A stretch of 57,337 bases of DNA from Alphaproteobacteria bacterium (GCA_018823905.1 JAHJHL010000176.1:1-57337); one strand, 5' to 3'; shown: positions 9,086-20,000, numbered from the stretch's first letter. The notes: a model not told the origin generated them from the letters alone. Made by a program: numbers and translations.

Positions 9086-10867
9086 ATGCACGCCTATCGG
9101 ACCCATAATTGCGGCCAGCTTCGCGCCGAACAGGTCGGCCAGTCGGTCCGCGTCTCGGGCTGGGTGCATCGCAAGCGCGATCATGGCGGGCTGCTGTTCG
9201 TCGATCTCCGCGATCACTACGGCCTCACGCAAATCGTCGCCGACAGCAGCGATCCGGCGTTCGCGATCCTCGACGGCCTGCGCGCCGAAAGCGTGGTGAC
9301 GATCACCGGCGACGTCGTTGCGCGCTCGCCCGAAACGGTCAACGCCAACCTGCCGACCGGCGCGATTGAAGTGCGCGCGCGCGACGTCACCGTCCAGTCG
9401 GCGGCGATCGAATTGCCGATGCCGGTCGCGGGCGAACAGGATTATCCTGAGGATATCCGCCTGAAATACCGCTTCCTCGATCTGCGCCGCGAACGCCTGC
9501 ACGCCAACATTATGCTGCGTTCGAACGTGATTTCCAGCCTGCGCCGCCGCATGACCGATCAGGGCTTCACCGAATTCCAGACCCCGATCCTGACCGCCTC
9601 GTCGCCCGAAGGCGCGCGCGACTATCTGGTGCCCAGCCGCGTCCATCCCGGCAAATTCTATGCGCTGCCGCAGGCGCCGCAGATGTTCAAGCAGCTGCTG
9701 ATGGTTGCGGGTTTCGACCGCTATTTCCAGATCGCACCTTGCTTTCGCGACGAAGACGCGCGCGCCGACCGTTCGCCGGGTGAATTCTACCAGCTCGATT
9801 TCGAGATGAGCTTCGTCACCCAGGACGATGTGTTTGGCGCGATCGAACCCGTGCTCGCGGGCGTGTTCGAGGAGTTCGCCAATGGCAAGTCGGTGACTCC
9901 GGCAGGCTCGTTCCCGCGCATTCCGTATCGCGAGTCGATGCTCAAGTACGGCAACGACAAGCCCGACCTTCGTAACCCGCTGATCATCACCGACGTGTCA
10001 TCGCACTTCACCGGTTCGGGCTTCGGCCGTTTCGCCGACATCGTCGCGGCGGGCGACGTCGTTCGCGCGATCCCGGCGCCCGCTACCGCCGAAAAGAGCC
10101 GCAAATTCTTCGACGACATGAACAGCTGGGCGCAGGGCGAGGGCTTTGCCGGGCTTGGCTATGCAACGCGCAAGGGCGGTGAGTGGGGCGGCCCGATTGC
10201 CAAGAACCATGGTCCGGAAAAGATGGACGCGCTCGCCGCCGAGCTCGGCATCGGCCCCGACGACGGCCTGTTCTTTGCCGCGGGCAAGGAAGCAACCGCG
10301 GCGAAACTCGCCGGTTTTGCCCGCACCCGCGTCGCCGAGCAGCTCGACCTCATCGATCCGAACAAGTTCGAAATGTGCTGGATCGTCGATTTTCCGATGT
10401 TCGAGGCCGACGAGGACACCGGCAAGATCGATTTCAGCCACAATCCGTTTTCGATGCCGCAGGGGGAACTCGAGGCGCTCGAAACCAAACACCCGCTCGA
10501 CATTCTTGCCTGGCAATATGACATCGTCTGCAACGGGGTCGAACTGTCGTCGGGTGCGATCCGCAACCATCGTCCCGACATCATGTACAAGGCGTTCGAA
10601 ATCGCGGGCTATTCGCAGGCGGATGTCGACGCGAATTTTAGCGGCATGATCAATGCCTTCAAATTCGGCGCGCCGCCGCATGGCGGTTCGGCCCCCGGCG
10701 TCGACCGCATCGTGATGCTGCTCGCCGACGAGCCAAACATCCGCGAAGTCGTCGTCTTCCCGATGAACCAGAAGGCCGAGGATCTGATGATGAACGCCCC
10801 GGCGCCGGTTAGCGACAAGCAGCTCAAAGAACTCGGCATCCGCATCGTGGATGGGCCGAAAGGCTGA
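9086..10867 (+). CDS. aspS: aspartyl-tRNA synthetase
   Basis: Class II synthetase charging tRNA-Asp (possibly also tRNA-Asn). An N-terminal OB-fold anticodon domain is followed by motif 2 region [19 protein letters not shown] and motif 3 region [16 protein letters not shown] near the C-terminus, with a bacterial GAD insertion between them. Length of 593 residues is typical of the bacterial form. ATG 9086 ([11 protein letters not shown]) is chosen over an in-frame TTG at 9071, since homologues start at this position. The alpha/beta hydrolase gene follows after 2 bp. Confidence 0.97.
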   Translation: MHAYRTHNCGQLRAEQVGQSVRVSGWVHRKRDHGGLLFVDLRDHYGLTQIVADSSDPAFAILDGLRAESVVTITGDVVARSPETVNANLPTGAIEVRARDVTVQSAAIELPMPVAGEQDYPEDIRLKYRFLDLRRERLHANIMLRSNVISSLRRRMTDQGFTEFQTPILTASSPEGARDYLVPSRVHPGKFYALPQAPQMFKQLLMVAGFDRYFQIAPCFRDEDARADRSPGEFYQLDFEMSFVTQDDVFGAIEPVLAGVFEEFANGKSVTPAGSFPRIPYRESMLKYGNDKPDLRNPLIITDVSSHFTGSGFGRFADIVAAGDVVRAIPAPATAEKSRKFFDDMNSWAQGEGFAGLGYATRKGGEWGGPIAKNHGPEKMDALAAELGIGPDDGLFFAAGKEATAAKLAGFARTRVAEQLDLIDPNKFEMCWIVDFPMFEADEDTGKIDFSHNPFSMPQGELEALETKHPLDILAWQYDIVCNGVELSSGAIRNHRPDIMYKAFEIAGYSQADVDANFSGMINAFKFGAPPHGGSAPGVDRIVMLLADEPNIREVVVFPMNQKAEDLMMNAPAPVSDKQLKELGIRIVDGPKG

Positions 10868-10869
10868 GC

Positions 10870-11745
10870 GTGAACGAAGCGCCGCACGAGCATCGGCTGG
10901 AAACGCCGCACGGCGAAATCTGCTGGTTCGAATGGGGGGAGCCGTCGGAGCGCCCGTCGCTGCTGTTGCTCCACGCGACGGGGTTTCACGCGCGGTTATG
11001 GGATCAGGTCGTCGCGGCGCTGCCCGCAGGCACCCACGTCATTGCGCCCGATCAACTCGGCCATGGCCGCAGCGCCAAGCCCGCGTCGCTGTTCGACTGG
11101 GCGAAAACCGCCGACGCGCTGCTGCCGCTGATCGACAGCTTTGCAGGCAAGCCGCTTGTCGGTTGCGGTCACAGCATGGGCGGTTACGTCCTGACCCGGC
11201 TCGCCGCCGAGCGACCCCATGCCTTTGCGCATCTCTTCCTGATCGATCCGGTCATCATGCCGCCTGAGTTTTACATCGGCGCGGCCGATGCGCCCGTACC
11301 CGACCCGGCCGAACATCCCGTGGCGCGGCGGCGCAGCCGTTGGGATAGCTGGGAAGCGATGAACGCGCATTTCGCCTCGCGTCCGCCCTATGCGCATTGG
11401 CAGCCGGAAGCGCTCGCGGACTATTGCCGTTTCGGCCTGCTCGTGTCCGCTGATGGAGAGGGCTGGGATCTTGCCTGTCCGCCCGCGCTGGAAGCGTCCG
11501 TCTATCAAAATGCGTTGCGTACCAATCCGCACGGCTGGCTGCCGAGCATCACCGCTCCGGTAACCGTCATTCGCGCCAAGACCGGTGAACGCTCGGGCAA
11601 TCTCGACTTCTCGGTCAGCCCGACCTGGGCTGGCGTTGGTGCTGCGTTGAGTGCGGTGCGCGACGAACAATGGGCCGATCAAAGCCATTTCATCCCGATG
11701 GAAGCGCCGCGGCGCCTCGCCGACTTAATCGCCACCGAATTCTGA
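10870..11745 (+). CDS. alpha/beta hydrolase
   Basis: A 291-residue alpha/beta-fold hydrolase starting at GTG. The oxyanion region HATGFHARLWDQV lies near residue 38, the nucleophile elbow GHSMGGY near residue 99, and the catalytic His probably in the C-terminal QSHFIP near residue 275. No signal peptide is seen, so the enzyme is cytoplasmic. The substrate is unknown. It follows aspS by 2 bp and may be co-transcribed with it. Confidence 0.88.
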   Translation: MNEAPHEHRLETPHGEICWFEWGEPSERPSLLLLHATGFHARLWDQVVAALPAGTHVIAPDQLGHGRSAKPASLFDWAKTADALLPLIDSFAGKPLVGCGHSMGGYVLTRLAAERPHAFAHLFLIDPVIMPPEFYIGAADAPVPDPAEHPVARRRSRWDSWEAMNAHFASRPPYAHWQPEALADYCRFGLLVSADGEGWDLACPPALEASVYQNALRTNPHGWLPSITAPVTVIRAKTGERSGNLDFSVSPTWAGVGAALSAVRDEQWADQSHFIPMEAPRRLADLIATEF

Positions 11746-11805
11746 CCCCGGTGCCTGCGCTGCTTTGACAGTATCATCGGGCTGCGATAGCCGGGAGCAA
11801 GGTTG

Positions 11806-12759
11806 ATGGTGGGGGCAATGATGACCGACGCACGATGGGTTTTTGGAGCCGCATTGCTGGCGTTTTCGGCGCCCGCGACCGCCGAAACCTTGCCGATCAA
11901 CGCCGCCGATCCCGCCGCCGCTGACGTTGTTGATCTGATCCGCATTTCGGTCGAGCGGTTCGAGGGTGAGGATGGCACCGCGTTCGCGCAGGCGCTCGAA
12001 GCCGAACTGGCCGATGCCAGCTTTCGCGGCAGCCCGTTCTACCGCGTCGTTGCGCCCGAATCGGGGGCGCCAACCGATGCGCTGGTCACTGGCACGGTGC
12101 GCAACAGCGTCGAAGAGGTGCCGGTCATCGAAAAGCGCAAACGCTGCACCGAATATGACCCCGCTGACAAAAAGAAATGCACCAAGGAAATCGACGTCGA
12201 CATCCGCTGCCGCCGCCGCACCGCGACCGTTGCGACAACGGTGCGGCTGGTGGTCATAAACGACGGTTCGATCCGCTACACCCGGCCACTCAACGCCCGC
12301 GATCAGGTCACCTATTGCCCCGACCGCAGCGCGCCGCAATCGGTCGAGGATTATTTCACCGCGGCGATCCGCAGCCAAGTGAGGACGATCCGCAGCGACC
12401 TCGCCCCGCGCGACTATTCGCTCGACGTGCGGGTCGACGAAAGCACCAAGGGACTGACGAAACCCGCACAGGCGGCGTTCAAGGCCGCGGTGCGGCTGAC
12501 CAAGACCGATCCGAACGGCGCATGTGCGGCGTGGGAGACGCTGACCCGCGATGCCGAACCAACGGCGGCGCTCGCCTTCAATCTGGGCCTTTGCGAAGAA
12601 ATGCAGGGCGATCTGGACGCCGCCGTCGATTGGTACGGCGAGGCGCAACGACAGGGATTGCGCAGCAAAGCCGTTCCAGACGCTTTGGCGCGCATTGCCA
12701 GCCACCAGCGTGCATTAAGCGAGTGGACCGCGAGGCAAGCGGCGAACAGCAGCGAGTAA
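11806..12759 (+). CDS. exported hypothetical protein with C-terminal TPR-like region
   Basis: About 317 residues with a signal peptide ending near the ATAETLP segment. Starts at 11806, 11818 or 11821 are all possible; the last gives the most compact signal peptide. The middle has paired cysteines and basic stretches (KRKRC, KKKC). The C-terminal part (about residues 220-300) has alanine-rich helical pairs like tetratricopeptide repeats (AFNLGLCEEMQGDLDAAVDWY). It is probably periplasmic. No specific function is recognised. Confidence 0.72.
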   Translation: MVGAMMTDARWVFGAALLAFSAPATAETLPINAADPAAADVVDLIRISVERFEGEDGTAFAQALEAELADASFRGSPFYRVVAPESGAPTDALVTGTVRNSVEEVPVIEKRKRCTEYDPADKKKCTKEIDVDIRCRRRTATVATTVRLVVINDGSIRYTRPLNARDQVTYCPDRSAPQSVEDYFTAAIRSQVRTIRSDLAPRDYSLDVRVDESTKGLTKPAQAAFKAAVRLTKTDPNGACAAWETLTRDAEPTAALAFNLGLCEEMQGDLDAAVDWYGEAQRQGLRSKAVPDALARIASHQRALSEWTARQAANSSE

Positions 12760-12842
12760 GGATGTTGGCGCGCCCTGTGCCAGAAATCGACATCGCCGCT
12801 TCGCGCTTGGTCTGACTGCACGGGTTAGTCTAAGGTGAGCGC

Positions 12843-13628
12843 ATGACCATTTCCCTTTCCGATCACGAAGTCGGCGTCAAATATGACGGCGACTATGACG
12901 ACACCATGGAAGCGCTGCAGGAGCGACTGGAGCGTGTGCAGGCGGCGCACATCACCCATGGCCAGCGCAGCGTCATCATGTTCGAGGGCTGGGACGCGGC
13001 GGGGAAGGGCGGGATCATCAAGCGGATGACCGCGCTGCTCGACCCGCGCTATTTCGATGTCTGGCCGATCAGCGCGCCGACCGACGAGGAGCGGGCGCGG
13101 CATTTTCTGTGGCGTTTCTGGAAACGCTTGCCCGGCAACCGCGAAATCGCGATCTTTGACCGTAGCTGGTACGGTCGCGTCCTCGTCGAGCGCGTCGAGG
13201 GATTTGCCACGGAGGCCGAGTGGCGCAAGGGCTATGACGAAATCAACGAATTCGAGGCGCAACTGACCGGCAGCCGGACCAATCTCGTCAAGGTTTTCGT
13301 TCATCTGACGCAGGAAGAACAGGACAAACGCTTTGCCGATCGCCTCGACGATCCGTGGAAGCGGTGGAAGACCGGCACCGAAGACTATCGCAACCGCGCC
13401 AAGCGCAAGGACTATCTCGCCGCGATGGACGAGATGTTCGCCCAGACGAACACCCGCTGGGCGCCGTGGAAGGTGATCGACGGCAACAACAAGAAGGCCG
13501 CGCGCATCGCGGCGCTGACCCATATCGCCGAGGCGCTGGAGGCGATCGTGCCAATGACGCCCCCCGATCTGGACCCCGCAGTGGTCAAGCTGGCGGGCAA
13601 AGCGTTCGGCTACAAGCCTAAAACCTAG
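12843..13628 (+). CDS. ppk2: polyphosphate kinase 2
   Basis: PPK2 enzymes use polyphosphate to phosphorylate nucleoside mono- or diphosphates. The 261-residue single-domain form is complete, with Walker A (GWDAAGKGGIIKR near residue 49), the lid-module arginines, and Walker B (IAIFDRSWYGRVLVERVEGF near residue 100). The conserved WKRWKTGTEDYRNR and WAPWKVIDGNNKKAAR segments follow. A short upstream GGTGAG acts as ribosome binding site. With ppk1 and ppx nearby, the region covers synthesis, hydrolysis and use of polyphosphate. Nucleotide preference is not predictable here. Confidence 0.94.
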   Translation: MTISLSDHEVGVKYDGDYDDTMEALQERLERVQAAHITHGQRSVIMFEGWDAAGKGGIIKRMTALLDPRYFDVWPISAPTDEERARHFLWRFWKRLPGNREIAIFDRSWYGRVLVERVEGFATEAEWRKGYDEINEFEAQLTGSRTNLVKVFVHLTQEEQDKRFADRLDDPWKRWKTGTEDYRNRAKRKDYLAAMDEMFAQTNTRWAPWKVIDGNNKKAARIAALTHIAEALEAIVPMTPPDLDPAVVKLAGKAFGYKPKT

Positions 13629-13673
13629 GTTTTTCGCGGCCTGCGGGTAGCCATCTCGCCCCCCGCTCGCTAC

Positions 13674-14219
13674 ATGGGCGTGATGAGCCGCGCAAAAAGA
13701 TCCGACGATTGGGGATTTCCCCGCTGGCGCTCCTATGGCTCGGGCAACGAAGCGCAAAAGGTTCGCCTGTGCGATCGGCACGGCTGCACCAACCCCGGTA
13801 ACTGCCCCGCACCCAAGTCGCCGAACAGCCCCGAGCGCTGGTATTTTTGCGAGACCCATGCCGCCGAATACAACCGCGGTTGGGACTATTTCGAAGGCTT
13901 GAGCGCCGAAGACGCTGCTGCGCGCGCCGCCGACGAAACGCGCGATGCGGGGGCTTATGCCAAGGCGCAGCACTATGCCTGGGGCGGCTCGGGCGACGGC
14001 AGCCGTAGCGCTGACGAAATGCGCGCGCTGGAAATCCTCGATCTGGAACCCGACGCCGATTTCGAAGCCACGAAAAAGGCGTGGCGCGCGCTAGCCAAGG
14101 ACACCCACCCGGATGTCAAGCCCGGTGACGCTGATGCCGCAAAGCGCTTTGCGGCTGGGCAGGCGGCGTTCGAGGTTCTGAAGCAGGCGGAAGATCGCAA
14201 AAGCTGGAAGCCAGCCTGA
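13674..14219 (+). CDS. J-domain (DnaJ-like) protein
   Basis: A 181-residue protein with a C-terminal J domain (about residues 118-178) containing the HPD tripeptide in THPDVKPG, which stimulates Hsp70 ATPase. The N-terminal half has clustered Cys and His residues (CDRHGCTNPGNC and FCETH), suggesting a metal-binding module. ATG 13683 is an alternative start. The 3' third recurs as a truncated second copy at 30248-30473. An IS5-family element lies about 200 bp downstream. Confidence 0.85.
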   Translation: MGVMSRAKRSDDWGFPRWRSYGSGNEAQKVRLCDRHGCTNPGNCPAPKSPNSPERWYFCETHAAEYNRGWDYFEGLSAEDAAARAADETRDAGAYAKAQHYAWGGSGDGSRSADEMRALEILDLEPDADFEATKKAWRALAKDTHPDVKPGDADAAKRFAAGQAAFEVLKQAEDRKSWKPA

Positions 14220-14404
14220 ACGGCACAACCGATTATGCTGCCTTAGCAGCCATTGAGTTGGCTGTCTGCTCGCGTGCAAAGTTGCGGACGACGATAGACG
14301 CGGAAAGCGGACGCTGAGCGAACCGAAGGCTGCATGGGGTGAGCCACGGGGAAGGCGATTGGCAGGTCACCTACCGTCGCTAGCCACATCAAGACATTTG
14401 GAAC

Positions 14405-15201
14405 CTATATACTTAGCTGGGTTTCGTGGACAAAGGGTATCCATAGTTTGACTGAGGCGAGTGCGACGAAGCCGAGGTAAGATTCCTTGGTTTTGTCGTA
14501 GCGTGTGGCGACACGCCGCCAGTTCTTGAGCTTGTTGAACAGACGCTCGATCAGGTTGCGCCATTTGTATTTCGTGCGATCGTGCGGGGCGGGATTGCGC
14601 CGGTTGACCTTGGCCGGGATCACCGCCTCTACACCGACTGCCTCGATTTCCTTGCGGATAGCGTCGGCATCGTAGCCCCGATCAGCCAGGAAGGCCTCGA
14701 TCCGGTCGCTAATCATGCGGAACAGCGGAGCAAAGCCCTGCACATCGTGCGCCTGTCCGGGTGTCAGCACGAAGCCGAGCGGGAGACCTCTGGCGTCGCA
14801 TCTGGCGTGGAGCTTGGTGGAGAAGCCTCCTCGCGATCGGCCAAGCGCCTCGGTTTGCTGAGTCCCCTTTTTATGCCGACGGCACAATGATGTGCCCGGA
14901 CCACCGTGCTATCGATCATGTCGGCGGATGTATCGCGCCCCGCCAACTCGCCCAACGTCTCGAGCATGGCATCGAACACGCCGGTCGTGACCCAGCGTCG
15001 ATAGCGCCGGAACACGCTGTTCCACTTGCCGTACTCATCGGGCAGATGTCGCCATTGCGCGCCTGTCCGGGCAATCCACATCATGCCTTCGAAATAGGGG
15101 CGGTTATCCTGTGCCGGCCGGCATCCACGACCATGCTTAGGCGGCAGAAGCGCCCCGATCACTTCCCATTCTTCGTCTGCAACGCCGATCCGCTCGCTCA
15201 A
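14405..15201 (-). CDS. IS5-family transposase, two frames with -1 frameshift
   Basis: The first frame (15201 to 14764) carries the N-terminal part and the first catalytic Asp (MIDSTVVRAHH). The second frame (to 14405) carries the second Asp (DRGYDADAI) and the Glu (RNLIERLFNKLKNWRRVATRYDK), completing DDE. The frames join at an A5 run (14868-14872, minus strand ATAAAAAGG): a -1 slip gives ...AVGIKKGTQQTE, as expected for this group, in which programmed frameshifting is established. The stop of the second frame lies about 10 bp outside the inverted repeat, because the usual TAG formed at the IS end is changed here. Confidence 0.87.
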
Positions 15202-15270
15202 GGTTGCCTCTAAAAGCCGGCTTTGAATCAGCGACCGCGTTCACAGTCAAGCATTGTCCACGAAGCCTAG
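14417..15270 (-). mobile_element. IS5-family insertion sequence (IS427-like)
   Basis: The element is bounded by imperfect 17-bp inverted repeats: CTGGGTTTCGTGGACAA at 14417-14433 and, inverted, CTAGGCTTCGTGGACAA at 15254-15270 (two mismatches). It carries one transposase in two overlapping frames on the minus strand. Total length near 850 bp fits the group. The exact outer ends and target duplication cannot be fixed because the ends themselves differ (CTGG versus CTAG). It inserted between the J-domain gene and the ECF sigma gene without touching the sigma promoter motif. Confidence 0.85.
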
Positions 15271-15348
15271 ATCGGTCGACAGCATGGGTGCTGATGAAGC
15301 ACAAAATCCAGTTTTCTTTGGACCGCTTGCGGTTTAATCGTTTGAAAT

Positions 15349-15377
15349 TGTCGGAAACCGCCTGCTCATTCGTCTAA
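15349..15377 (+). promoter_or_regulatory. candidate ECF promoter of the sigma gene
   Basis: The bipartite motif TGTCGGA-N15-CGTCTAA ends 27 bp before the sigma factor ATG. Exactly the same two heptamers with the same spacing occur before the receptor gene at 16925-16953, which suggests both are targets of this sigma factor. Confidence 0.65.
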
Positions 15378-15404
15378 CTGAACGAAGACAAATATTGGAG
15401 CGCT

Positions 15405-15881
15405 ATGTCGAGCCTGGCTGAGATGTTGGCAAAAGCCAGGCGTGCGGTAATGCGGCGCGGCGTTCCCATTGAAGATGCGGATGAACTTGTGCACGACGCA
15501 TTTATCAAGGTCGAGCAATTTGAGCAGACCCATCGCGCGCAGTCGCGCGAAGCGCTTTTGGTCAAGGCGGCGGTCAATCTGTCGATCGATCGTGCCAGGC
15601 GAAGCCGCCGGTCACCCTTTGTCGAATATGAAAATATCGCCGACATCCGCGATTCTACGCCGGACGCGGCGCAAATTGTCGAAGAGCGGGCGCGCCTGCT
15701 GCACGCCGCCGCAGGGCTGGAACAGTTGAGCGAGCGCGCCGGGCGAATTTTGCTGCGGCGACGGCTGGACAATCTCTCCTTCGCCGAGATCGCCGATCTG
15801 GAAGGGATGTCGGTTGCGGCGGTTGAAAAGCAGGTCGCGCGTGCGACGTTGCAACTGATGAAATGGATGGAGCAATGGTGA
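15405..15881 (+). CDS. ECF RNA polymerase sigma factor, FecI-like
   Basis: A 158-residue extracytoplasmic-function sigma factor with region 2 (DADELVHDAFIKVEQFEQ near residues 24-41) and region 4 (LSERAGRILLRRRLDNLSFAEIADLEGMS near residues 105-133). It probably directs its own gene and the receptor operon, which share a bipartite upstream motif. The stop overlaps the FecR gene start, giving a coupled sigma/anti-sigma pair. Cell-surface signalling of the FecI-FecR-FecA type is the expected mode. Confidence 0.9.
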   Translation: MSSLAEMLAKARRAVMRRGVPIEDADELVHDAFIKVEQFEQTHRAQSREALLVKAAVNLSIDRARRSRRSPFVEYENIADIRDSTPDAAQIVEERARLLHAAAGLEQLSERAGRILLRRRLDNLSFAEIADLEGMSVAAVEKQVARATLQLMKWMEQW

Positions 15882-16846
15882 CGCCGCTCGATCGATCCGA
15901 ACGGATCGCTGCCGAAGCTGCGGCGTGGCTCGCGCGATTGGAGTCGACGGGTCGTACAGCGGCGACCGAGGCAGGGCTCCAGACGTGGCTGGTAGCCGAT
16001 GACGCGCATCGGCGGTCGTTCGAACGGGCGATGGACGCCTGGGCAATTATCCCGGGCGCGGCAGCCCTGCTCGACCCGGGTACGGCGGGGGTCGCCGACC
16101 CGGCGCCGGCAAATGACCGGTGGCAGCCCGTCCGGGCGCTCGCGATCGCAGCGTCGCTTTGCTTTGTCATTTTTGCGTCCGGCTGGTGGTTCTTCGACCA
16201 ACCCACCGCCTATTCGACCGCGAAGGGCGAGCAAAAAATCGCGACGCTGGAAGACGGAACCCGCGTGGCCCTAAATGCCGAGACGCACCTTAGCGTCCGA
16301 TATGATCGGCAAACGCGGAGCATCCACCTCGACAAGGGCGAGGCGATGTTCGAGGTGAAGTATAATGCCAAAAGGCCGTTCAAGGTCGAGGTCGGTGACA
16401 AGACGGTGACCGCGCTTGGGACGAGTTTTCTGGTACGCAAGATGGGCGATGCTGTTGTTGTGACGCTGATTTCAGGCAAGGTGCGCGTCGACACGCGTAA
16501 CGCTTCAACCGGATCGCCGCCGCGGCTACCGACGGTGCTGACGCCCGGTGAGCGTCTGATCGCTGTCCCCGATTCTCCCGAGATGGTCACGCGCACCTCA
16601 TCCGAGGCCGCAACGGCGTGGCGGCGCGGCCAGGTGGTGTTCGAGGACACGTCCTTGTCGGCCGCGGTCGCCGAGCTCAACCATTATGGTGGGGTGCAGA
16701 TCGACGTGGCAGATCCTCGTCTGGGCGGCCTTACCGTGTCGGGGGTCTTTGCAACCAACGATGCGGCGGAGTTCGCTTCAGCCATCGCGGTATTGCACGG
16801 ACTGAAAGTAGAGCGGGAAGGCGACCGGCTGCGCTTGTCGCGGTAA
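15875..16846 (+). CDS. FecR-family anti-sigma/sigma regulator
   Basis: An inner-membrane regulator that transmits receptor occupancy to the ECF sigma factor. An N-terminal cytoplasmic domain (DUF4880-like, residues 1-80) is followed by a transmembrane helix near residues 85-107 (ALAIAASLCFVIFASGWWFF). The periplasmic FecR domain follows (LEDGTRVALNAETHLSV; FEVKYNAKRPFKVEVGDKTVTALGTSF). A C-terminal STN-like segment (AVAELNHYGGVQIDV) probably contacts the receptor. ATG 15875 overlaps the sigma stop; ATG 15863 is possible. The receptor gene lies 158 bp downstream with its own promoter motif. Confidence 0.92.
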   Translation: MVTPLDRSERIAAEAAAWLARLESTGRTAATEAGLQTWLVADDAHRRSFERAMDAWAIIPGAAALLDPGTAGVADPAPANDRWQPVRALAIAASLCFVIFASGWWFFDQPTAYSTAKGEQKIATLEDGTRVALNAETHLSVRYDRQTRSIHLDKGEAMFEVKYNAKRPFKVEVGDKTVTALGTSFLVRKMGDAVVVTLISGKVRVDTRNASTGSPPRLPTVLTPGERLIAVPDSPEMVTRTSSEAATAWRRGQVVFEDTSLSAAVAELNHYGGVQIDVADPRLGGLTVSGVFATNDAAEFASAIAVLHGLKVEREGDRLRLSR

Positions 16847-16924
16847 TTTCGGCTAACCAGAATCGAACAAAAGAGCGACACATAATTACGCGCCGTGCGC
16901 TACGGGCAATTTTTTGCGCTATTA

Positions 16925-16953
16925 TGTCGGATTTGCGACGCGCGCGCGTCTAA
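16925..16953 (+). promoter_or_regulatory. candidate ECF promoter of the receptor-peptidase operon
   Basis: TGTCGGA-N15-CGTCTAA, identical in both boxes and spacing to the motif before the sigma gene. It ends 51 bp before the receptor ATG, leaving room for a short leader with a strong GGGGGGA ribosome binding site. Confidence 0.65.
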
Positions 16954-17004
16954 ACAAATAGGGCGGAATGCGATCAACGCACCGACCGCAGGGGGGATAT
17001 ATCT

Positions 17005-20000
17005 ATGATTTCGAAGGCTATGCTGGGAGCCTGTGCTGCCGTTGTGGCGATTGCGGCAAATACGGCGGAGGCCCGCGACCAGGCGGAGTACAGCTTCGAC
17101 TTGCCGCAACAGCCGTTGGCTCGCTCACTGCGCGAGGTTGCCTCAACGACCAATAGCAATGTCGTCTTTGCCGGGGCTGTGGTGCAGGGCAAGACCGCTC
17201 CGGCAGTTCGGGGGCGCGTCACGGCTGGCGCCGCCTATCGGATGTTGCTGCAAGGTTCGGGCCTGGTCTTGCGCGAAACGACCGGGGGATCCTTCGTCGT
17301 CGCGCGGCCGCGTAACACGGTCTCGGCGGCCGCCCTGGGCGGCGCCTCGGCGAATTACGGTGCGGCGGCGCAAGAGCCGGCACCGCCGGCCGAAACCGTC
17401 GACACCACCGAGATCGTCGTCACTGGCTCGCAAATTAAGGGCGCTAAAATCGATGCCGTTCTTCCCGTCACGGTGTTGACCGAAGAAGATGTCGAGGCGA
17501 CCGGCGCGGTGACCGGCGACGAATTGTTCCGGTCGATCCCGCAAATCGGCGCGACGGCGTTCAACGACCAAAACACCGTTGGCAGCGCCAATGCCGCACG
17601 CGGCGACGTGGCATCGATCAACTTGCGCGACCTTGGCACCGGCAACACTTTGTTGCTGATCAATGGTCGCCGCATGGTGCTGAACCCCGGTTTCCAGACC
17701 GAATTGCTGGTGCCGGTCGTTTCGCCCAACACCAACACCATTCCGCCCGGCGCCGTCCGCCGCGTCGAGGTTCTGCGCGACGGCGCATCGCCGATTTACG
17801 GCGCCGATGCCGTCGCAGGGGTCATCGATACCCAGCTGAAAGGCAATATGAAGGGCGGATTCCTGCAAGGCCGCTATGATTTTTCCGACAGCACGTCGCA
17901 GTTCGAATATAATATCTTCGGCGGCTACGGTTTTGACTTCAATGGCGGCAAAACCAATCTGACCGTTTATGGCAGCTATTTCCACGGCAATGGCATCCTT
18001 GCGACCGAGCAGGATTTTTCATCGTCGGACAATTTGCAGCGCTTCTTTGAAGGCACCAGCTTTGAGGGCGATACCCAGCTCGATAACCGCAGCACGGTAA
18101 CCCCTTGGGGCCGTTTCAAGGCAAGCCGCAGCATCAACCGTGTTGGCGACGATGATTTCCATATCCAGCCGTCGACCAATACCGGTTGCAACATCCAGAT
18201 CGGCAATGGGCTGTGTATCGATAACGGCAGCACGACCGGTGCGATCACGAGCGACCTGCGTTACGATTCCGCGCCGGTATCCAATCTCTATTCGGAACGC
18301 GATCGTTACAACGCCTATGCCTTGCTCAACCATGATTTCGGCAATGGCATGGAGCTATATGCCGAGGGTTCTTATTATTATTCGAAACTGAACCGGACGA
18401 TCGAGCAATCGTCGCCACTCGGCGCCGCGCCGGTGACCGTTTCGACGACGGCTTATTATAATCCGTTCGGTGCCGCTGATCCGACCAACCCCAATCGCGT
18501 TACTGGCACCAATGTTCCCGCCAGTGGCGCCACGGTGTCGATCGTCGGCTATCGTCCGATTGACGCAGGGCCGCGTGTCATTCAGGTGACGGGCGACAGC
18601 TGGCGACTGCTCGCCGGGTTGCGCGGCGAAATCGGTGCTTGGGATTTTGACAGCGCAATTCTTTATACCCAGGCCAACACGACCGACCGCGCGCGGCGCA
18701 TTTCGCAGACGCTTTATCAGGCGGCAATCAACCGGACTGACGCAACGGCGTATAACCCCTTCAGCGGCGGCAGCCTGACAAACCCGAATACCGAGGGGAG
18801 CGGACGCAACAGCCAGGCGACGATCGACAGTTTCCTGGTTGATGTTTACCGCAAGGGTGAAACGACGCTGGCGCTCGCCGACTTCAAAATTTCGCGCAAC
18901 GATCTGTTCCAGCTTCCTGCTGGCGACTTGGGCATCGCCGTCGGCGTCGAGGCCCGCCGCGAAACCTTTATCGACGACCGCGATCCGCGCGCCGACGGGA
19001 CGATCACCTTCACCGACAGCGTGACCGGCCTGTTCGATGAAAGCGACATTCTGGGTACCAGCCCCAGCCCAGACACGTCGGGCAACCGCGAAGTCTATTC
19101 GGCTTTTGCCGAAGTCTTTGTGCCGGTGGTGAGCGAAGACATGAACATTCCGCTGGTGCATAAATTCGATGTCCAGCTGGCCGGTCGTTTCGAGAGCTTT
19201 TCTGACGTTGGCAGCACGTTCGTGCCGCGCATCGCGGCTTCGTGGGGGCTGAACGATTCGGTCACTTTGCGCGGTGCATGGTCGAAGGGCTTCCGCGCCC
19301 CGAACCTTGCCCAGGTCAATGACGTGGGCACCACCCGGAGCAATACCACCGACGATTTCGTCCGCTGCTTGCCGCGCGTTGAACGTGGCGAAGCGGGCAT
19401 CGACAACGTCGCCGATTGCGCTGGCACGAGCATTTCCAGCCTGCGAACTGGCACGAACGCGCTCAATCCCGAACACACCCAAAGCATCAACGCCGGGATC
19501 GTTATTTCGCCTCCCGAATTGCGCGGTTTCACTATCACCGCCGATTATTGGCGGATCAAGCAAACCGGCCTGGTCGGCACGTTCGGCTTTCAGAATCAGG
19601 TCGCGCTCGATCTGCTGCTGCGCACACAAGGCAGCTCGAACCCCAACGTGCTGCGCGATCCGGCCGATGCCGATACGATCGCCTTGTTTGCCGGGACGAG
19701 CCTCGCGGCCAATCCAGCGGGTCCGATCAACTTCATCCTCGACCCTTATCTGAATCTGGACAGCCGGACGTCCACGGGCATCGACTTCGGTCTTTATTAC
19801 GACATCGGCACCACCCCGATTGGCGATTTCAAATTCCGTTTCAACGCGGCGCGCCTGCGTTCGTTTTTCCAGGTGCCGAGTGTCGATGGTCAGGCCTTGC
19901 TTGACGGTAATTTCCCGGTCGAAGGTCTGGGCGAGCTGTTGCTGATCGACGGACGCCCGAAATGGCGTTTCAGCACGTCGCTCAACTGGGACATTGGCGA

